A program made the translations under genes and the position numbers. Of a stretch of 12,822 bases of DNA, positions 1 through 4,853 are shown in pieces. Origin of the DNA: JAQTNA01 sp043743785 (GTDB taxonomy: Bacteria > Pseudomonadota > Gammaproteobacteria > Burkholderiales > Rhodocyclaceae). Where the stretch lies: positions 1 through 12,822 of the forward strand of contig JAYTVW010000162.1 of the NCBI GenBank assembly GCA_043743785.1, given 5' to 3'. Every line of letters begins with the position of its first letter. The first letter of the stretch is position 1. The notes beneath the pieces are model-generated. The model was not told the origin of the DNA. It did not search any database and saw only the letters and a program-made list of their open reading frames with translations.

Positions 1-2
1 CA

Positions 3-110
3 GGCAACCTCTTGGGTAGGGGGAACGGCGGTACGGGAGGAGGCTCCAGTCATGCGAGTAGAATCAAATTTCCACATCATCATCACGCTCACGAAAGGAT
101 CCCCCTGTGA
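3..110 (+). CDS. 3' end of an unrecognised gene (partial)
   Basis: This frame is open from the left edge of the window to a TGA at 108-110. That stop overlaps the GTG start of the next gene (GTGA, 107-110), the usual sign of translational coupling. The visible 35 residues are rich in Gly and Ser, then basic and His-rich (four His in a row), and resemble no family I can name. With only 108 bases visible, chance openness cannot be excluded; the stop/start overlap is the main support. Confidence 0.35.
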   Translation, partial: GNLLGRGNGGTGGGSSHASRIKFPHHHHAHERIPL

Positions 111-418
111 CACAAGACACCGAGATCATTGGACTCGCCTGGTACGCCCCGGAACATTACGACGCCATTCGCAGGGTCATGGCCGACGGGGACAATCTCC
201 CCGACACATTTGTCGAATGGCGGCTCAAAGCCACTGGATACGAGGAAGCGATGCAGCGCGAGGGAAAGACCGTGGTGCGCGTCTTGATCGACCCCGAATC
301 GTTTACCGACTGGTGCCGGGCGAAAGGCTTGAATGTCGATGCCAAGGCACGAATGCTCTACGCCGCGTTCATCGCAAAACTCCAGCAAGACAGCAGAGAC
401 GCAGCAGTCAAGCACTGA
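107..418 (+). CDS. conserved hypothetical protein, 103 aa
   Basis: A small soluble protein with no signal peptide or membrane segment. The start is a GTG preceded by a good Shine-Dalgarno sequence, AAAGGA at 94-99, seven bases upstream. The N-terminal part carries a 'LAWY-PEHYDAIRRVMADGD' stretch followed by an 'EW' motif, and the C-terminal part has 'VLIDPESFTDWC'. I have an impression of similar proteins in accessory regions of betaproteobacteria but cannot name a function. It overlaps the stop of the frame upstream by GTGA, so it probably ends an operon entering from the left. It converges on the Cro-like gene, with 37 bases between the two stops. Confidence 0.75.
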   Translation: MTQDTEIIGLAWYAPEHYDAIRRVMADGDNLPDTFVEWRLKATGYEEAMQREGKTVVRVLIDPESFTDWCRAKGLNVDAKARMLYAAFIAKLQQDSRDAAVKH

Positions 419-455
419 CAGATCGGCCGGAGTCGTAGAGGGGGGCAGTGACATG

Positions 456-659
456 TCAGGCGACCTTTTCAGCAATGACGGCCGGGGCATCGGCGAAGAC
501 ATCGGGGCGCAGCAGGCGCAGGTACATGAGGCGAGCATCGGGGATACCCGAACTCCGCCACTGAGATACCGCGCCAGTGGTGATGGTGAACATTTCAGCG
601 ACCTTCGAGGTGCCGCCAAATGTATCAATGATGAAATTTGCATCGGACATGCCTTGCAT
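456..659 (-). CDS. Cro-like DNA-binding regulator, 67 aa (64 aa from the second ATG)
   Basis: A very small helix-turn-helix protein. The segment 'GGTSKVAEMFTITTGAVSQW' has the helix-turn-helix pattern of Cro/YdaS-type phage regulators, followed by 'IPDARLMYLRLLRPDVF', which fits the short C-terminal helix of that group. It is transcribed away from the CI-like gene at 721, the standard cI/cro arrangement of temperate elements. Two starts are possible, 659 and 650; neither has a strong Shine-Dalgarno sequence. The upstream ATG directly follows an operator-like palindrome (660-673). It likely acts as the antagonist of the divergent repressor; that role is inferred from size, fold and position. 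Confidence 0.75.
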   Translation of the reverse strand: MQGMSDANFIIDTFGGTSKVAEMFTITTGAVSQWRSSGIPDARLMYLRLLRPDVFADAPAVIAEKVA

Positions 660-673
660 CTTAGCCGACTAAG
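660..673. promoter_or_regulatory. operator-like palindrome O1, CTTAG-CCGA-CTAAG
   Basis: A perfect 5-bp inverted repeat with a 4-bp centre, extended on the left to ATCTTAG (658-664). It abuts the start of the Cro-like gene on the minus strand. The same pattern recurs at 707-720, 2494-2507 and 2524-2537, which suggests binding by one of the two regulators encoded on either side. A TATAAG hexamer on the minus strand (676-681) could be the -10 box of the Cro-like gene, but no convincing -35 box is visible. Confidence 0.6.
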
Positions 674-706
674 ACCTTATAGGCAAGCCAACTAAGACTA
701 ATTTTG

Positions 707-720
707 TTTAGGATGCTAAG
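707..720. promoter_or_regulatory. operator-like palindrome O2, TTTAG-GATG-CTAAG
   Basis: A copy of the CTTAG-N4-CTAAG palindrome with one mismatch in the left half. It ends exactly at the ATG of the CI-like gene (721). It also contains that gene's Shine-Dalgarno sequence, AGGA at 710-713, seven bases from the ATG. Protein bound here could therefore affect expression of the repressor itself. A lone half-site CTAAG lies at 692-696, and ACTAAGAC is repeated at 668-675 and 691-698. Confidence 0.55.
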
Positions 721-1146
721 ATGACCTTTCAGGACCGTCTAACCAAAGCGTTTAACGCTGAAAATAAGCGCCGTGAGCGTGACGGAGAGCCGCGCCTGAC
801 GAAGACAGACGTCTGGAAAGTGGCGGGAAAGTCATCTGGTGCGGCAAGCCACTGGTTTGGCGGATCAAACGGAATGGATATGGACACCTGCATAAAGGTA
901 GCCCCGCTCCTCAAAATAGATCCCGGATATCTATTCGACGGCACCAAGCCATCCACTAAGGCTCTACCGGATGAAGCCCCGCATTACGCCATCTACCAAG
1001 TATCTACGGACTACCAGGCGCTAACCGCGGTGGAAAAAGAGATCGTGCTGGGATTTCGCCACACTGATGACCGGGGGCGAAACATGATGCTGCTCGTGGC
1101 CCGACAGGCCAACGAGGATTTCAGCAAGCGCGAAGGGAACAGTTAG
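721..1146 (+). CDS. CI-like phage repressor, helix-turn-helix, 141 aa
   Basis: Probable master repressor of the element. Residues about 1-70 form a DNA-binding domain: 'RLTKTDVWKVAGKSSGAASHW' carries the helix-turn-helix and 'CIKVAPLLKIDPGYLFDG' is the typical following helix seen in phage XRE/CI-like repressors. The remaining 70 residues are a short C-terminal region without the Ser/Lys dyad of a LexA-type peptidase, so SOS autocleavage is unlikely. The ATG has an AGGA Shine-Dalgarno sequence seven bases upstream. It is divergent from the Cro-like gene with 61 bases between starts, and that gap holds two copies of the CTTAG-N4-CTAAG palindrome. The same palindrome upstream of 2674 suggests it also represses the DGR operon (inference). 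Confidence 0.8.
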   Translation: MTFQDRLTKAFNAENKRRERDGEPRLTKTDVWKVAGKSSGAASHWFGGSNGMDMDTCIKVAPLLKIDPGYLFDGTKPSTKALPDEAPHYAIYQVSTDYQALTAVEKEIVLGFRHTDDRGRNMMLLVARQANEDFSKREGNS

Positions 1147-1256
1147 TCCAGGCCCGGCTGCGGGCACTTCGGGCTAATACCAAAGTCATACTACTTTCGG
1201 ACTATCGGCTATGAATGTTATTGCGCACATACTGAGCGCATTTGCCGGAGGATTTG

Positions 1257-1877
1257 ATGAACAATGAAAGTAGTGGGTTTCTTGGTTTTTTCCCCATCAT
1301 CCTGTTGGGGCTAGGAATTTGGTTCTTGATCTGGAACGGAAAACGCGCCAAAGCCAAAACCCAAGCAAAAATCCAACGCGCAGCAGACGAGTTCCTATCG
1401 TACGCAGACGCAGCCAACGCGACGGGAACGCTTCCACAGGAAGCCGGCGGCGGCATCAACCTTCAGAAAAATGAATTTATTGTCCTACGCGAGTCATCAA
1501 CCCTATACGAATACAAGGCTGAACGACGCACCACAGGTGGCGGAACCCGCGTCAAAGTTGGCAACATGCCGATCTACCTCGGCGGGAGCACATCTAGTTC
1601 AGTCGATGTGCTCAAGGAAATCTGTGCAGGAACCCTGATGCTGACCAACAAGCGCTTGATGTTCGTCGGAACGCAAAAGAGCTTTACGGCGGCCTTGGCC
1701 GACATCATCACCATTGAAAATGCCTTGACGCAGATTACCGTCACTTCGCAGAAACGCCAGAAGCCGGTCATCTTTACCGTACGAAACGGATTCTTCTGGT
1801 ACGGTTTGCCCCAGGTGCTCAATCAATGGCAACTGACCAGCCCTATCATGCCCGGGAAACTGATCGTAAACGGATAG
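1257..1877 (+). CDS. membrane-anchored protein with a PH/GRAM-like domain, 206 aa
   Basis: The protein has an N-terminal transmembrane helix (about residues 6-25, 'GFLGFFPIILLGLGIWFLIW') followed by a basic segment. The basic stretch predicts an N-out, cytoplasmic C-terminal topology. The C-terminal half contains 'GTLMLTNKRLMFVG' and 'LADIITIENALTQITVTSQ', which resemble the beta-strand pattern of bacterial PH/GRAM-like domains; this is recognition by pattern only. The start chosen is ATG 1257, preceded by GGAGGA at 1247-1252; an in-frame TTG at 1242 is less likely. The region is more AT-rich than the DGR operon. Its role in the element is unknown. Confidence 0.7.
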   Translation: MNNESSGFLGFFPIILLGLGIWFLIWNGKRAKAKTQAKIQRAADEFLSYADAANATGTLPQEAGGGINLQKNEFIVLRESSTLYEYKAERRTTGGGTRVKVGNMPIYLGGSTSSSVDVLKEICAGTLMLTNKRLMFVGTQKSFTAALADIITIENALTQITVTSQKRQKPVIFTVRNGFFWYGLPQVLNQWQLTSPIMPGKLIVNG

Positions 1878-1891
1878 GCCCGCCTGACTTC

Positions 1892-2311
1892 ATGTACCAG
1901 ATGCCCGACATCAGCGCGTTGATGCCGCCGACCCAGGCGCTGCGCACCGCCTCCCTGACGCTGGCCCAGGTGCGGGCGCTGCCGGACGATGATCTCTTGC
2001 GCATCCTCAGCGGCGAAAACGACCTGGGCGGCAACATCGTGCCCTTGTCGCTCCACCAGCTCGTCTCCGCCGAACTCACCGCCCGCGCCCTGACCAGGGC
2101 CAGCAAGCCACACTGGACGGTGCGGCCGGCTTTCTGGTTTGGCGCTATCGCGGCGATAGCGAGCGTTATTGCGGTGATTCTCGGGGCACTGACGCTGCCT
2201 CCAATTCAAGCACGCGTCTTTCCAGCACCTCCAGTCGCTGCTGCAGCGCCGCACGATCCTGCGCCAGCACCACTTGGCAGCCCACCACCACCAATTGCAC
2301 CAAAACGGTAA
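1892..2311 (+). CDS. small hypothetical protein with one transmembrane helix, 139 aa
   Basis: It begins 14 bases after the previous stop. The N-terminal 75 residues look soluble and helical ('LTLAQVRALPDDDLLRILSG', 'VPLSLHQLVSAELTARAL'). A hydrophobic helix follows at about residues 85-107 ('FWFGAIAAIASVIAVILGAL'). The tail is rich in Pro and Ala. The start is uncertain because no strong Shine-Dalgarno sequence is present; an in-frame ATG at 1826 inside the upstream gene and one at 1901 are alternatives. The last 146 bases overlap a minus-strand gene tail to tail. A + strand terminator lies at 2454-2485, a sensible end for this transcript. No function recognised. Confidence 0.55.
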   Translation: MYQMPDISALMPPTQALRTASLTLAQVRALPDDDLLRILSGENDLGGNIVPLSLHQLVSAELTARALTRASKPHWTVRPAFWFGAIAAIASVIAVILGALTLPPIQARVFPAPPVAAAAPHDPAPAPLGSPPPPIAPKR

Positions 2312-2441
2312 CGACCGCCAGCCAGAAAGTAGCGGTCCAATACCACGCCGCCTTGCGGTAGGCCCCTGTCGGGAAGCCGTTGCGCATGGCCTCCCGCTCT
2401 TCTTCACTGATCTCCCGATCTACCCATCGATCCCCCGCCAT
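2166..2441 (-). CDS. small membrane protein with C-terminal coiled coil, 91 aa
   Basis: The protein has a charged N terminus ('DREISEEEREAMRNGFP'), one transmembrane helix ('FWLAVVTVLVQLVVVGCQVV'), then a heptad-like coiled coil ('AALQQRLEVLERRVLELEA'). This layout resembles phage holin-associated or small inner-membrane accessory proteins, but I would not assign a function. The ATG at 2441 has a strong GAGGAG Shine-Dalgarno sequence six bases upstream, the main reason to believe it. It runs against the neighbouring genes and overlaps the + strand gene ending at 2311. Its promoter would have to lie at 2442-2520, near the operator at 2494-2507, where TAAGAT reads on the minus strand. Confidence 0.6.
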   Translation of the reverse strand: MAGDRWVDREISEEEREAMRNGFPTGAYRKAAWYWTATFWLAVVTVLVQLVVVGCQVVLAQDRAALQQRLEVLERRVLELEAASVPRESPQ

Positions 2442-2453
2442 CACCCGCTCCTC

Positions 2454-2485
2454 AAACCCGCCCACGTCGAGCGGGTTTTATTTTG
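2454..2485 (+). terminator. intrinsic terminator
   Basis: An 8-bp stem AAACCCGC (2454-2461) / GCGGGTTT (2471-2478) with a 9-base loop, followed on the + strand by a T-rich run (TTTTATTTTG). It isolates the DGR promoter downstream from transcription coming from 1257-2311. Confidence 0.75.
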
Positions 2486-2493
2486 CCACAAAT

Positions 2494-2507
2494 CTTAGTT
2501 ATCTAAT
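2494..2507. promoter_or_regulatory. operator-like palindrome O4, CTTAG-TTAT-CTAAT
   Basis: A copy of the element's palindrome with one mismatch in the right half. It lies just upstream of the -35 box of the DGR promoter and its start is 30 bases from the start of the copy at 2524, close to three helical turns, which would suit cooperative repressor binding on one DNA face. Confidence 0.5.
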
Positions 2508-2511
2508 TTTG

Positions 2512-2539
2512 TTGACTTGTATTCTTAGTTTGCTAAGAT
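2512..2539 (+). promoter_or_regulatory. sigma70-type promoter of the DGR operon
   Basis: TTGACT (2512-2517) and TAAGAT (2534-2539) are separated by 16 bases, a near-consensus -35 and a fair -10. Transcription would start near 2546. It is the only convincing promoter before the gene train from 2674 to 9976. The palindrome at 2524-2537 overlaps its spacer and -10 box, so a bound repressor would block RNA polymerase. Confidence 0.65.
2524..2537. promoter_or_regulatory. operator-like palindrome O3, CTTAG-TTTG-CTAAG
   Basis: A perfect match to the palindrome found between the divergent repressor genes (660-673). It covers part of the spacer and the -10 box of the DGR promoter, which places the variable-protein/RT operon under the element's own immunity-type repressor (inference). 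Confidence 0.65.
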
Positions 2540-2547
2540 GCATCTCA

Positions 2548-2651
2548 GGTCAGCGCGGCTAGCCGGCCGGGGCGGCGATACAAAGGCCCCTTGTTTCACT
2601 CACTCGCCCCGGGGGGCCAATCCCCCTGGGCTTCATCCCGCCGCGCTGACC
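2548..2651 (+). promoter_or_regulatory. structured 5' leader of the VP1 mRNA
   Basis: A perfect 12-bp inverted repeat, GGTCAGCGCGGC (2548-2559) and GCCGCGCTGACC (2640-2651), encloses 80 bases. Inside it are a second 8-bp pairing, CCGGGGCG (2567-2574) with CGCCCCGG (2605-2612), and an alternative hairpin GGGGG-ccaat-CCCCC (2612-2626). The outer stem would begin two or three bases after the predicted transcription start and close ten bases before the AGGAGG ribosome binding site, so the ribosome site stays free. It could be an mRNA-stabilising or regulatory leader, or a small RNA. It matches no riboswitch class I recognise. Confidence 0.55.
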
Positions 2652-2673
2652 GACCTACTCAGGAGGCAGCGCC

Positions 2674-3066
2674 ATGGCAGACCGCACCACCCCCCGCACC
2701 ATCACCGTTCTCGGTATCACCCTCCAACTGGCCAAAGGCGAGCACTACGCCGGCCTGATCCTCAACGCCGATGGCACGCCCATGCACCACCTGGTGCTGC
2801 TCCCCGGCGACAACGACGGCGCCTCCTGGGCCGCGCAAACCGCCTGGGCTGAATCCCTCGGCGGCGACCTGCCCACCCGTCCCGAACAGGCCCTGCTCTA
2901 CGCCAACTGCAAGGCCCAGTTCAAGGCCGACTGGTACTGGTCCAACACGCAGCACGCCGAGGACTCCGACTATGCCTGGTCTCAGGGTTTCTACGGCGGC
3001 TACCAGCTTAGCCTCAACGAGTCAGCCCAGCTCCGCGCCCGTGCCGTCCGCAGATTGCCCATTTAA
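2674..3066 (+). CDS. DGR variable protein 1 (C-type-lectin-like), 130 aa
   Basis: First target of the retroelement. The conserved part runs from 'TITVLG' through 'HYAGLILNADGTP' and 'LPTRPEQALLY' to 'DWYWSNTQHAEDSDYAW', the signature of the small DUF1566/C-type-lectin-like fold used by many DGR target proteins. The last ~36 residues are encoded by VR1 and end in 'SAQLRARAVRRL' plus two more residues. Relative to the template the Asn codons have become Gly, Tyr, Gly, Tyr, Leu, Ser, Leu, and the Lys codon Glu. There is no signal peptide or membrane segment, so the protein is cytoplasmic or assembles into a particle. Start: ATG with AGGAGG at 2661-2666. It is a paralogue of the protein at 4854. 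Its ligand is unknown. Confidence 0.9.
   Translation: MADRTTPRTITVLGITLQLAKGEHYAGLILNADGTPMHHLVLLPGDNDGASWAAQTAWAESLGGDLPTRPEQALLYANCKAQFKADWYWSNTQHAEDSDYAWSQGFYGGYQLSLNESAQLRARAVRRLPI
2947..3057 (+). repeat. DGR variable repeat VR1
   Basis: It aligns without gaps to the TR with an offset of 2846. It differs at 13 template adenines (TR positions 5827, 5832, 5833, 5838, 5841, 5842, 5847, 5853, 5854, 5857, 5859, 5860, 5865), at one non-adenine (TR C5855 to T, third base of a codon already changed) and at the last aligned base (A5903 to G), where the repeat is ending. The 3' GC-rich block (3025-3056) is identical to the TR and is the probable initiation-of-mutagenic-homing region. The stop codon follows at 3064-3066. 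Confidence 0.95.
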
Positions 3067-3096
3067 CCCTTTATCAATTCAGCCCCGGAGCCAGAC

Positions 3097-3435
3097 GTGA
3101 AACTCACCGCTCAACAATCCGCCCAGATCGATGCGATCTTGCAGGCCGCGTTCGGCCCGGGCAAGGAAGTCCGCAGCTTTGCCTTTCGGGAAGGCGTGCA
3201 TGACGGCCTGATCGCTAAGTTTACCGGCCAGCCGGTCACCCAAATGCCCCGCCGGCAAACCGGATACGCCCATGACGATGCCTACGAATTCGGCCTGCAT
3301 CGCGCCGACGTCATGTGGCGCATGGGCGACCTGGCCACCGGCCCGACGACCGCCGATGACGAACTCCCGCCACCCATGGCCGCGCCCATCCTCACCGCCG
3401 CGCAGGCTCTGGCCGCATGGGAGGCCCAGGCATGA
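3097..3435 (+). CDS. hypothetical protein, 112 aa
   Basis: A small soluble protein starting at GTG 3097 with GGAG at 3087-3090. It follows VP1 by 30 bases and overlaps the next gene by ATGA (3432-3435). The N terminus is helical ('QQSAQIDAILQAAF'). The central section, 'AFREGVHDGLIAKFTGQP' and 'YEFGLHRADVMWRMGDLATG', is reminiscent of small phage accessory proteins that carry a repeated Gly-containing helix, but I recognise no family. Its place between the two target genes suggests cargo or accessory function of the element. Confidence 0.7.
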   Translation: MKLTAQQSAQIDAILQAAFGPGKEVRSFAFREGVHDGLIAKFTGQPVTQMPRRQTGYAHDDAYEFGLHRADVMWRMGDLATGPTTADDELPPPMAAPILTAAQALAAWEAQA

Positions 3436-3719
3436 CCGCCTACCCCCTTTCCGCCGCCCAGGCGGACAACAGCATGGCGGAAGTGCAGGCGTCTGCAGAA
3501 CTGGCCCGGGCGGATGCGCTTCTGGTTGCCGGCGAGCTGACCGTGATCGAGGCCTATCTTCTGGCCTGCGCCCATGGCATGCACCTGGTGCAGCACCGTC
3601 GTTCCGGCCGCATGTGCATCACCCCAGTGGTGACCAGCGATTGGCGCAAGTTCCCCATGCTGACGCCACCGGAACAGGCCACCACCTTCTTCCCGAGGAT
3701 GCGCGCATGCGCTGCCTGA
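3432..3719 (+). CDS. hypothetical protein, 95 aa
   Basis: It starts at ATG 3432, overlapping the previous stop, so it is translationally coupled. The first half is helical and rich in Ala ('AEVQASAELARADALLVAG'); the second half contains 'CAHGMHLVQHRRSGRMC' and a Pro-rich end. Three Cys and three His are scattered, but no clear metal-binding pattern is seen. No function recognised. Confidence 0.65.
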   Translation: MTAYPLSAAQADNSMAEVQASAELARADALLVAGELTVIEAYLLACAHGMHLVQHRRSGRMCITPVVTSDWRKFPMLTPPEQATTFFPRMRACAA

Positions 3720-3790
3720 TGGTCGCCGTTTTCTGGATCGCGGTCTGGCTGCTCTTGCCGGCCTCCATCGAAACCCTATGGAGATTCTGA
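3707..3790 (+). CDS. single-helix membrane micropeptide, 27 aa
   Basis: A very short frame from ATG 3707, overlapping the previous gene by 13 bases, with GAGG eight to nine bases upstream. Almost all of it is one hydrophobic helix ('CLMVAVFWIAVWLLLPA') followed by a short charged end. It fills exactly the gap between its neighbours in an otherwise gapless operon. That position, the ribosome binding site and the membrane character support it; size makes it uncertain. Confidence 0.45.
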   Translation: MRCLMVAVFWIAVWLLLPASIETLWRF

Positions 3791-3792
3791 GC

Positions 3793-3981
3793 ATGCCCGG
3801 CACCTGCCTGCACACCTTTGTCACCCTGACGCCCCAACTGCTGCCCCGCTTCGCCGAGGCCATGAACCGCCTTCGCCTGGCTAACCCCAAGGCGACGGAC
3901 CCGCAGCTGGTGGACCTGATTTTTGAACGTGGTATCACGGCCGTGATCGGCCTGGCGCCTGCAACCGAGGAGCACTACTGA
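3793..3981 (+). CDS. hypothetical protein, 62 aa
   Basis: It starts at ATG 3793, two bases after the micropeptide stop, with GGAG about nine bases upstream; an in-frame ATG at 3778 would overlap the micropeptide. A compact helical protein with 'LLPRFAEAMNRLRLANPKAT' and 'LVDLIFERGITAVIGLAP'. Its stop is directly followed by the ATG of the next gene. No family recognised. Confidence 0.6.
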   Translation: MPGTCLHTFVTLTPQLLPRFAEAMNRLRLANPKATDPQLVDLIFERGITAVIGLAPATEEHY

Positions 3982-4827
3982 ATGAATCCCCCCGTCAAAT
4001 CCATCCGCCTGAAGATCCTGACCGCCCTGGTGGCAGGACCGGCCAGCATCGCCGAACTGCAGATCCCCACGGGCCAGCAGGACGCCAAGAAGCTCAAGTT
4101 CAACGTGGACTCCTGCGTCAAGGAAGCCCTGTGCAAGCGTCAGGCCGGCCTGGACGGCACCCCCGAATACAAGATCACCACCCAGGGCAAGGAGTGGCTG
4201 AAGAAGCAACCCTATTCCTCAGTCGCAACGACCCTGGCCGTCAAGCCCACCGAGACGGCAACATCGGCTGAAAAGGAAGCCGCGGCGGAAGCCACTGGCG
4301 AAGCCCTGGAAGCGGCCCAGGCGGAAGACCCGACCGCCATTACACCAGGTGGACAGACGGACATTCAGGAAGCTGCCCGCCAGGAATCCGAGGCCGTGGC
4401 CCTGGACGTGCTGGAAGAGGCCATGCCGGGCTTCACGGCGGCGACGGTGGCGCAGAAGGATGAACAGTTGGCAGGATTGCGCCACACCCTCGCCGGTGCC
4501 GAAGCCGCTGGCCAGATGCTGCAGCAGGTGATAGAGGATAAAGATTCTGAGATTGCCCTTCTGCGCGAACAGTTGCGCGGGTCCGAACGCCAGAACGATG
4601 TGGCTCAGGAGGAAATTATGCGGCTTGGCCGCTTGACTCGCGCCGCCCTACCCCCGCGTTTCTACGTCTCCGCCGTCCCCGGCGATTCCCTAGCGCAAGT
4701 GAAGCGCCACGCCAAGCGCGAATCCGCTGAAGCCCGCGCCGCCAGCCTAGTGAAGAGCTATCCCGAAGCCCTGGTGCTGGTCCCCATCGCCCGCGCCACC
4801 CGTGGCGCTGTTGTTAACCCCCTCTGA
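3982..4827 (+). CDS. hypothetical protein, N-terminal winged-helix-like domain and coiled coil, 281 aa
   Basis: Residues about 5-75 ('SIRLKILTALVAGPASIAEL' through 'TPEYKITTQGKEWLKK') look like a small winged-helix domain, as in phage proteins that read template-like helix-turn-helix motifs. An acidic Ala/Glu-rich linker follows (about 85-145). Residues about 155-210 form a coiled coil with heptads ('DEQLAGLRHTL', 'DSEIALLREQLRGSE'). The C-terminal 65 residues form a separate small domain ('PPRFYVSAVPGDSLAQVKRH', 'SLVKSYPEALVLVPIARAT'). The start has GAGGAG at 3967-3972. It may bind DNA or act as a scaffold; the function is not assigned. Confidence 0.7.
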   Translation: MNPPVKSIRLKILTALVAGPASIAELQIPTGQQDAKKLKFNVDSCVKEALCKRQAGLDGTPEYKITTQGKEWLKKQPYSSVATTLAVKPTETATSAEKEAAAEATGEALEAAQAEDPTAITPGGQTDIQEAARQESEAVALDVLEEAMPGFTAATVAQKDEQLAGLRHTLAGAEAAGQMLQQVIEDKDSEIALLREQLRGSERQNDVAQEEIMRLGRLTRAALPPRFYVSAVPGDSLAQVKRHAKRESAEARAASLVKSYPEALVLVPIARATRGAVVNPL

Positions 4828-4828
4828 T

Positions 4829-4839
4829 CCCCCCCCCCC
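4829..4839 (+). repeat. poly-C tract, 11 C
   Basis: An uninterrupted run of 11 cytosines between the stop codon of the upstream gene (4825-4827) and the GAAAGGA ribosome binding site of VP2 (4840-4846). Runs this long are prone to slipped-strand mispairing, and length changes here would alter spacing and folding next to the VP2 translation start. Confidence 0.85.
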
Positions 4840-4853
4840 GAAAGGACCTGCCC

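Noticed and set aside
1151..1175. Terminator after the CI-like gene
   Set aside because: A GCCCG/CGGGC hairpin is present but the stem is only five pairs and no T run follows.
1823..2407. Long minus-strand frame opposite 1892-2311
   Set aside because: Trp/Arg-rich composition and no ribosome site; a shadow of the overlapping genes in another phase.
2538..2852. Open frame starting at the ATG directly after the operator at 2524-2537
   Set aside because: No ribosome binding site, composition is Pro/Arg/His-rich as in shadow frames, it would run through the structured leader and out of frame into VP1.
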